NCBI GenBank assembly: GCA_903832165.1
Contig: CAILAQ010000476.1
Span: forward strand, 1 to 19,137
Length of the DNA stretch: 19,137 nt
Reading direction: 5' to 3'
DNA from: an uncultured Bacteroidota bacterium
GTDB lineage: Bacteria > Bacteroidota > Bacteroidia > Bacteroidales > UBA12481
Below, piece by piece: positions 14,520 to 19,137 of the stretch (position 1 is its first letter; every line of letters begins with the position of its first letter). The notes beneath the pieces were generated by a model, which saw only the letters and a program-made list of their open reading frames with translations, searched no databases and was not told where the DNA came from. A program made the position numbers and the translations under genes.

Positions 14520-14580
14520 AGTTGCCAACTTTAGCTTGCCAGCCATGGTTTAGCCGCCATTTTACTTAAAGTTGGCAACT
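14520..14580. repeat. 61-bp hairpin element, same ends, different centre
   Basis: The element has perfect 14-bp terminal inverted repeats (AGTTGCCAACTTTA at 14520-14533 and its complement at 14567-14580). They enclose a 33-bp centre unrelated to copies A and B. It lies 42 bp upstream of the ATG of the first oxidoreductase and may affect its leader RNA. Confidence 0.85.
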
Positions 14581-14622
14581 TTAAAATATTTAAACAACTT
14601 TACGGGATTAAACCTAAATAAT

Positions 14623-15942
14623 ATGAGTCAACCGAAATTTATCAACCGCAGATCTTTCTTCGGGAAAGTGGCCGGAGCCGCCGGGGCAGCAATTGCCTTG
14701 CCCTATATCATTCCCGGAACTGCATTGGGAAAAGATGGTGCTACAGCCGCCAGCGACCGGATCGTTATGGGTGTCATAGGATCAGGATCGATGGGAACAG
14801 GTGACATGCACGAATTCATGGGTAAAAAGGAAGTCCAGATGGTTGCTGCATGCGATGTCGACAAAGGACACCGCGACAATGCAAAAGCCGCCATGGATGC
14901 AAAGTATGGAAACACGGATGCACGTGCTTACGGTGATTTTCGTGATTTTCTGCTTAAAGAAAAGGTTGACGCTGTTTGTCTGGCACTTCCCGATCAGTGG
15001 CATGGAATAATTGCAATAGCCTGTGCCAATGCGAAACTTGATATTTATGGACAGAAACCACTTGCCCGCACTATCTGGGAAGGCAGAAAAATCATTGAAG
15101 CGGTTGAGAAAAACAATGTCATCTGGCAGACTGGCAGCTGGCAGCGGTCGGAGGCTCATTTTCACCGAGCCTGCGAGCTCGTAATTAACGGCCGAATCGG
15201 AAAAGTGAGTTTTTGTGAAGTAGGATTGCCTGATGGTGGCCCTACCAAAAAGCCCTACCCGGTTCAGCCTGTTCCTGAAGGTCTGGATTGGGATATGTGG
15301 CTTGGACCCTCCCCAAAAGAGGCTTATCGCGGTGTATGCCACTGGGACTGGAGATGGATTCTTGCCTATTCAGGCGGACAGCTCACTGACTGGGCAGGTC
15401 ACCATATCGATATAGCCCACTGGGGCCTTGGTCTGGAACGTACCGGACCTATCGAGATTGAAGGAGTGGGAGTATATCCGCGTGACGGAATCTTTGATGT
15501 TCCCGTTGAGTATTCGATTCATGCAAAATATGCCACCGGTGTTGAGCTGCATATTGCCAATGCCCGGAAGGTTCCCCATGGCATGGGAGTATGCTGGTAT
15601 GGTGAAAATGGCCAGTGGATACACGTCGACCGTGGTAACCGTTTGTTTGCAAGCGATCCTAAGATCCTCGAGGAGAAGATAGGTGATAATGAGATCCATT
15701 TATACCGGAGCCTCGACCATGCAGGAAACCTTTTGGACTGCATCCGCACCCGCAAGGAAACCATCACTCCATGCCAGGTTGCTCACCGGTCAATTTCAGC
15801 TGCTCTTCTGGGCGAAATTGCCATGCTTACCGGACGGAAACTGAAATGGAATCCCGATACTCAGGAATTCATCGGTGACCCTATTGCATCGCGCATGTTA
15901 AGGCGTCCGTTCAGAAGTCCCTGGAAACTTGAAGGCAACTAA
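14623..15942 (+). CDS. Tat-exported Gfo/Idh/MocA-family oxidoreductase
   Basis: I use the ATG at 14623 (439 residues). An in-frame TTG at 14572 lies inside the hairpin element and would put extra residues before the Tat signal. The twin-arginine signal is NRRSFFGK (R9, R10) followed by a hydrophobic stretch. The Rossmann domain has GSGSMG at 53-58. The conserved lysine of the family is K145, here in GQKP rather than the usual EKP. The C-terminal alpha/beta domain (from about 185) ends SPWKLEGN. Such enzymes oxidise or reduce sugars or polyols with NAD(P); exported members, like Zymomonas glucose-fructose oxidoreductase, hold the cofactor tightly. It leads a cluster with a ThuA-like lipoprotein 17 bp downstream and two paralogues. 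The substrate is unknown. Confidence 0.9.
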   Translation: MSQPKFINRRSFFGKVAGAAGAAIALPYIIPGTALGKDGATAASDRIVMGVIGSGSMGTGDMHEFMGKKEVQMVAACDVDKGHRDNAKAAMDAKYGNTDARAYGDFRDFLLKEKVDAVCLALPDQWHGIIAIACANAKLDIYGQKPLARTIWEGRKIIEAVEKNNVIWQTGSWQRSEAHFHRACELVINGRIGKVSFCEVGLPDGGPTKKPYPVQPVPEGLDWDMWLGPSPKEAYRGVCHWDWRWILAYSGGQLTDWAGHHIDIAHWGLGLERTGPIEIEGVGVYPRDGIFDVPVEYSIHAKYATGVELHIANARKVPHGMGVCWYGENGQWIHVDRGNRLFASDPKILEEKIGDNEIHLYRSLDHAGNLLDCIRTRKETITPCQVAHRSISAALLGEIAMLTGRKLKWNPDTQEFIGDPIASRMLRRPFRSPWKLEGN

Positions 15943-15959
15943 TCCAAACTATTAAAGCA

Positions 15960-17195
15960 ATGAAAAAGTTTTTCTTATCATTCATCATATTAGCCGGGAT
16001 ATTCAGCTTTATCCTGCTCGCACCCTCATGCACAAAGTCACCGGGTTCCAACGCTCCAAACCGGGCGTTGATCATCACCGGACAGAATAATCACAGTTGG
16101 AAAATTTCCTCGCCGGCTATCAAGCAGATCCTCGAGAATACCGGTTTGTTTTCGGTAGATATTGCCCAAACACCCGAACAGGGAAAGGATATGTCGAAAT
16201 TCAAGCCTAATTTTTCGAAATATCAGGTAGTTGTGCTGGATTATAACGGTGACTCATGGCCGGCAGAAACCAAAACAGCCTTCGAAAATTATGTTTCGGG
16301 CGGCGGCGGTGTTGTCATTTACCATGCTGCGGATAACTCATTCCCCGAGTGGAAGGAATACAACAAGATGTGTGGTTTAGGAGGATGGGGTAACCGTAAT
16401 GAGAAAGACGGACCCTATGTCACCTGGAAAGATGGTCAGTTTGTTCGGGATAATACCCCGGGCCCCGGCGGCACACATGGCAAACAGCATGCTTTCAGGG
16501 TAACCGTACGCGATACCGTCCATCCGATCACGAAAGGACTGCCGGCAGCCTGGATTCACGGTCAGGATGAATTGTACAGCCTCCTCCGCGGACCGGCTGA
16601 AAACATGACTGTCCTTGCCACAGCTTATGCCGATACCGCACAAAAAGGCACCGGCAAGCACGAGCCGATCCTTATGACCGTCAATTATGGCAAGGGCCGC
16701 GTATTCCATACTGTTCTGGGCCACGCCAGCGAAGGAGACAATCCTGCCATGACGTGTGTCGGATTCATTGTAACCCTCCAGAGAGGAACCGAATGGGCAG
16801 CTACCGGGGCTGTTACACAAGCGATTCCGGAAGTTTTCCCGACGATTGTTACCGAAAGCAGATGGCCGTTATACAGGCCATTAACCCTTCCTGAAATTTT
16901 GTCGAATCTGAAAGATTATAAAGCGGGCGATAGCCGTTATAACCTTCAGGATCTCACCAACTACATCAGGGCAAATTACGATGGCGGGGAAAAGTTTGCG
17001 AAGATTGAAAAGAGCCTGCTCGAGTTTCTCGGCGGAACCGGTTCAGTTGAAGCTAAACACTATATCTGCAAAGAACTTAGTATATATGGAACGGAAAAAG
17101 CTGTTCCTGAACTGAAGAAGTTACTGAAAAATGAAGAAACTGCTGAGATGGGCAGATATGCCATCGAGCGGATCACCGGACAGTATACCAATTAG
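15960..17195 (+). CDS. ThuA-like domain lipoprotein
   Basis: The 411-residue protein has a lipoprotein signal peptide with the likely lipidated cysteine C24 (LLAPSCTKS). A ThuA-like domain (about 34-275) follows, of the trehalose-utilisation family with a class I glutamine amidotransferase-like fold. Its typical segments are RALIITGQNNHSW, YQVVVLDYNGDSWP, FENYVSGGGGVVIYHAADNSF, HPITKGLPAAWIHGQDELYS and GKGRVFHTVLGH. A helical, HEAT-like tail (about 305-411, KAVPELKKLLKNEETAEMGRYAIERI) follows. ThuA-like proteins often accompany Gfo/Idh/MocA enzymes in loci for oxidising sugars, and a link to 3-keto sugars is proposed for some. Here it sits between two such oxidoreductases on the same strand. 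Its stop codon lies in the first unit of a doubled-octamer ladder. Confidence 0.87.
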   Translation: MKKFFLSFIILAGIFSFILLAPSCTKSPGSNAPNRALIITGQNNHSWKISSPAIKQILENTGLFSVDIAQTPEQGKDMSKFKPNFSKYQVVVLDYNGDSWPAETKTAFENYVSGGGGVVIYHAADNSFPEWKEYNKMCGLGGWGNRNEKDGPYVTWKDGQFVRDNTPGPGGTHGKQHAFRVTVRDTVHPITKGLPAAWIHGQDELYSLLRGPAENMTVLATAYADTAQKGTGKHEPILMTVNYGKGRVFHTVLGHASEGDNPAMTCVGFIVTLQRGTEWAATGAVTQAIPEVFPTIVTESRWPLYRPLTLPEILSNLKDYKAGDSRYNLQDLTNYIRANYDGGEKFAKIEKSLLEFLGGTGSVEAKHYICKELSIYGTEKAVPELKKLLKNEETAEMGRYAIERITGQYTN

Positions 17196-17268
17196 ACAAT
17201 TAGACAATTTGCTAATTTGCTAATGTGCTAATGTGCTAATTATAAGGAATAAGGGATAAGGGATAAGG
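17191..17268 (+). repeat. Ladder of doubled octamers
   Basis: Starting at the ThuA-like stop codon, the sequence is ATTAGACA twice (17191-17206), ATTTGCTA twice (17207-17222), ATGTGCTA twice (17223-17238), ATTATAAG once, GAATAAGG once, and GATAAGG twice (17255-17268). Each step appears as a pair that differs slightly from the next pair. It reads as stepwise tandem duplication with intervening point changes. No coding or protein-binding role is evident. Confidence 0.85.
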
Positions 17269-17280
17269 AATTATAAATAG

Positions 17281-17309
17281 CCCCGGATTGAAATCCGGGG
17301 ATTTAAATC
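17281..17309. repeat. Two adjoining perfect palindromes before the second oxidoreductase
   Basis: CCCCGGATT-GA-AATCCGGGG (17281-17300) is a 9-bp perfect stem. It overlaps a 12-bp perfect palindrome GGATTTAAATCC at 17298-17309. The ATG of the next gene is at 17317, so RNA folding here would cover its leader and could dampen translation. It may also be a copy of a dispersed palindromic element. Confidence 0.75.
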
Positions 17310-17316
17310 CAATATA

Positions 17317-18633
17317 ATGTCGTCAAGGAGAGAATTCGTAAAGACAACAACAACAGCAGCCGCGGTGGTGGCTACTGCATCGATAATACCGGGAGCGGTA
17401 GGATGCGCACCCAAGGATGATGGCAAACTGACCATCGGGGCCATCGGAATTAATGGAATGGGATGGAGTGATCTGCAGACTTTTCTGAAACAGCCAAATG
17501 TAGAGTGTGTGGCTTTATGTGATGTTGACCAGGCCGTTTTGAATAAGCGTGCTGCCCAGGTGGAAGAAAAGACGGGAAAAAAACCAGAGCTGTTCACCGA
17601 TTTCAGAAAATTGCTCGAAAGAAAAGATATTGAAGCTGTAATTATTGGAACTCCTGATCATTGGCATTCTCCAATCATGATTGAAGCCTGCAAGGCCGGC
17701 AAGCATGTTTATGTTGAAAAGCCTATGGCCCGTACAATTTATGAAGCTTTTCAGATGGAAAAAGCTGCCCGCAAGTATGATGTGGTTGTACAGGTAGGGC
17801 AGTGGCAGCGCAGCGATCCACACTGGAACGATGCTTTTGCCTTTGTACAATCGGGCAAGCTTGGCAAGGTCAGAACTGTAAAAGTATGGTGCTATGAAAG
17901 CTGGCTGATGCCTCCCGGACAGGTACCTGATGAAGCTACTCCTGATGGGGTTGATTATAATATGTGGCTCGGGCCCGCTCCGGACCGCAAATTCAACCGT
18001 AACCGTTTCCACTTCAATTTCAGGTGGTTCTGGGATTATGCCGGCGGTTTAATGACCGATTGGGGTGTGCATTTGCTGGATATGGCGCTGGCAGGCATGA
18101 AAGCCGAATTTCCTAAGTCTGCCATGAGTTCCGGTGGAAAGCTGGCCTTTTTGGAAAGTCCGATAGAAACTCCTGACACTCAGCAGGTGATTTATGAATT
18201 TGATGGATTTAACGTGATATGGGATCATGCCATGGGTATTGGCATGGGCGACTGGGGCCGCGATCATGGTGTTGCTTTTATAGGGAACAACGGGACTCTG
18301 GTTGCCGATCGGGGTGGCTGGGAAGTTCACCCTGAAGTTTCCGACAAAGGACCATTGGTAGAGGAAGTTCCGCGCACCAAAGGGACCGGTCAGGGACTTG
18401 ATCTGAACGTTAAGAATTTCATTGAGTGCATCAAAACAAAAAATCGCGAAACCAATGCCAGTCCGACTATCGGAAGAGCAGTGGCGACTATGGCTCACAT
18501 GGGTAATATTGCTATCCGGACCGGAAGAAAAATTTACTGGGATTCTGCAACTGAAAGCTTCAAGGGCGATGCTGAAGCAAACCAAATGATTAAACCGGAA
18601 TATCGCGCACCCTGGCAATTAACTGATTTCTGA
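17317..18633 (+). CDS. Tat-exported Gfo/Idh/MocA-family oxidoreductase (lipoprotein-like)
   Basis: The 438-residue protein is a paralogue of the enzymes on either side. The Tat signal is SRREFVK (R4, R5), and the hydrophobic stretch ends in AVGC with a candidate lipidated cysteine C30. The Rossmann motif reads GINGMG (44-49), with an unusual glycine pattern. The conserved lysine is K135 in VEKP. A WQRSDPHW block matches WQRSEAHF of the first enzyme. The C-terminal domain ends APWQLTDF. It probably acts on a sugar or sugar derivative outside the cytoplasm. The gap from the ThuA-like gene (121 bp) holds the octamer ladder and palindromes, and the next oxidoreductase begins 1 bp after its stop. 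Confidence 0.9.
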   Translation: MSSRREFVKTTTTAAAVVATASIIPGAVGCAPKDDGKLTIGAIGINGMGWSDLQTFLKQPNVECVALCDVDQAVLNKRAAQVEEKTGKKPELFTDFRKLLERKDIEAVIIGTPDHWHSPIMIEACKAGKHVYVEKPMARTIYEAFQMEKAARKYDVVVQVGQWQRSDPHWNDAFAFVQSGKLGKVRTVKVWCYESWLMPPGQVPDEATPDGVDYNMWLGPAPDRKFNRNRFHFNFRWFWDYAGGLMTDWGVHLLDMALAGMKAEFPKSAMSSGGKLAFLESPIETPDTQQVIYEFDGFNVIWDHAMGIGMGDWGRDHGVAFIGNNGTLVADRGGWEVHPEVSDKGPLVEEVPRTKGTGQGLDLNVKNFIECIKTKNRETNASPTIGRAVATMAHMGNIAIRTGRKIYWDSATESFKGDAEANQMIKPEYRAPWQLTDF

Positions 18634-18634
18634 T

Positions 18635-19137
18635 ATGGCTCAAAGCCGGAGAGACTTTTTGGGTACCGGCCTCAGTCTGGCAGCCGGAATTGGATTGGCA
18701 GGCATTGTGCCCGGCAGTCTGGGACTTACCTCCTGCACTGCCCGAAAAGGAGCCAGCGACCGCATCCGGGTTGCCCTGATAGGATGCCGCAACATGGGGT
18801 TTACTGATGGCTGTGCGTTTTTAGGACAGCCGGATGTTGACCTGGTAGCGATTTGCGATATAGATAAAACCATTCGGGAATCGCGCATGACGGATATCCA
18901 GAAGTATGCGTACGACAAAAAAATCATTGTCCCTAAACTCGATCAATATGAGGATTTCAGGAAAGTCCTTGAGCGCAAGGATATAGATGCTGTAATCATT
19001 GCCACACCTGACCATTGGCATGCGCTGATAGCCATTATGGCTTGTCAGGCCGGAAAAGATGTTTATGTTGAAAAACCGGTGGCTAATTCCATATACGAAG
19101 CCAACCAGATGGTTAACGCCGCTAAGCGTTATAACAG
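18635..19137 (+). CDS. Third Tat-exported Gfo/Idh/MocA oxidoreductase (5' part)
   Basis: The gene starts at ATG 18635, 1 bp after the previous stop, and runs off the right edge; 167 complete codons are visible. The signal is SRRDFLG (R5, R6) with a hydrophobic segment and a candidate lipobox LTSC (C34). The Rossmann entry is VALIGCRNMG (46-55), where only the first and last glycines of the usual motif remain. TPDHWH (about 124-129) and VEKP with K147 match the second oxidoreductase. The C-terminal domain is outside the window. It belongs to the same operon and pathway. Confidence 0.9.
   Translation, partial: MAQSRRDFLGTGLSLAAGIGLAGIVPGSLGLTSCTARKGASDRIRVALIGCRNMGFTDGCAFLGQPDVDLVAICDIDKTIRESRMTDIQKYAYDKKIIVPKLDQYEDFRKVLERKDIDAVIIATPDHWHALIAIMACQAGKDVYVEKPVANSIYEANQMVNAAKRYN

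Noticed and set aside
14572..14622. Upstream TTG start for the first oxidoreductase
   Set aside because: The TTG lies inside the right arm of the hairpin element, and the added 17 residues would precede the Tat signal. The ATG at 14623 puts the twin arginines at residues 9-10.
14782..15342. Minus-strand open frame of 186 codons
   Set aside because: It is antisense to the first Gfo/Idh/MocA gene and has no domain-like features.
18049..18618. Minus-strand open frame of 189 codons
   Set aside because: It is antisense to the second oxidoreductase, and its composition reflects codon bias on the opposite strand.

Overview
The window reads as a piece of a Bacteroidota chromosome, probably an environmental Bacteroidales/Marinilabiliales-type organism. 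The signs are a type IX secretion C-terminal sorting domain, a FecI-like ECF sigma factor with a membrane anti-sigma protein, a 6-bladed beta-propeller remnant, weak or absent Shine-Dalgarno sequences, and a run of Tat-exported Gfo/Idh/MocA oxidoreductases with a ThuA-like protein. I recognise no tRNA, rRNA, CRISPR array or transposase gene. The taxonomic call is an inference from gene content.

Left part (about 140-6915), all on the minus strand. One probable operon reads rsgA, a NifS/IscS-like cysteine desulfurase, a VIT-domain protein with a T9SS tail, and an AIM24/TIGR00266-family protein, with gaps of 11 bp or less. A second minus-strand pair is a ThiF/MoeB-like adenylyltransferase overlapping peptidase E by 4 bp. 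The two are separated by a 270-bp array of short palindrome-bearing repeat units arranged head to head.

Centre (6997-9500), minus strand. An ECF sigma factor, its probable single-pass anti-sigma partner and a beta-barrel-like outer-membrane protein form a regulatory module. Both the sigma gene and the barrel gene are preceded by the same promoter layout, TGTAAC, 17 nt, CGTC. This suggests that the sigma factor drives itself and the barrel. A dispersed GC-rich repeat sits in frame inside the anti-sigma gene, and a second copy lies in the divergent intergenic region upstream of the sigma gene.

Right part (9746-19137), plus strand. An exported P4-type HAD acid phosphatase is followed by a second palindromic-unit array, then an exported TIM-barrel protein resembling glycoside hydrolases. 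Next comes a HipB/HipA toxin-antitoxin pair followed by a broken 6-bladed beta-propeller gene; this segment is flanked by inverted copies of a 53-bp hairpin element. The last part is a Tat-exported oxidoreductase, a ThuA-like lipoprotein, a second Tat-exported oxidoreductase and the start of a third. Together they suggest oxidative sugar processing outside the cytoplasm.

The most unusual content is in the non-coding DNA: two ordered arrays of GCTNCGC mini-hairpin units, a family of AGTTGCCAACT-ended hairpin elements, a ladder of exactly doubled octamers, and a matched pair of ECF promoters.
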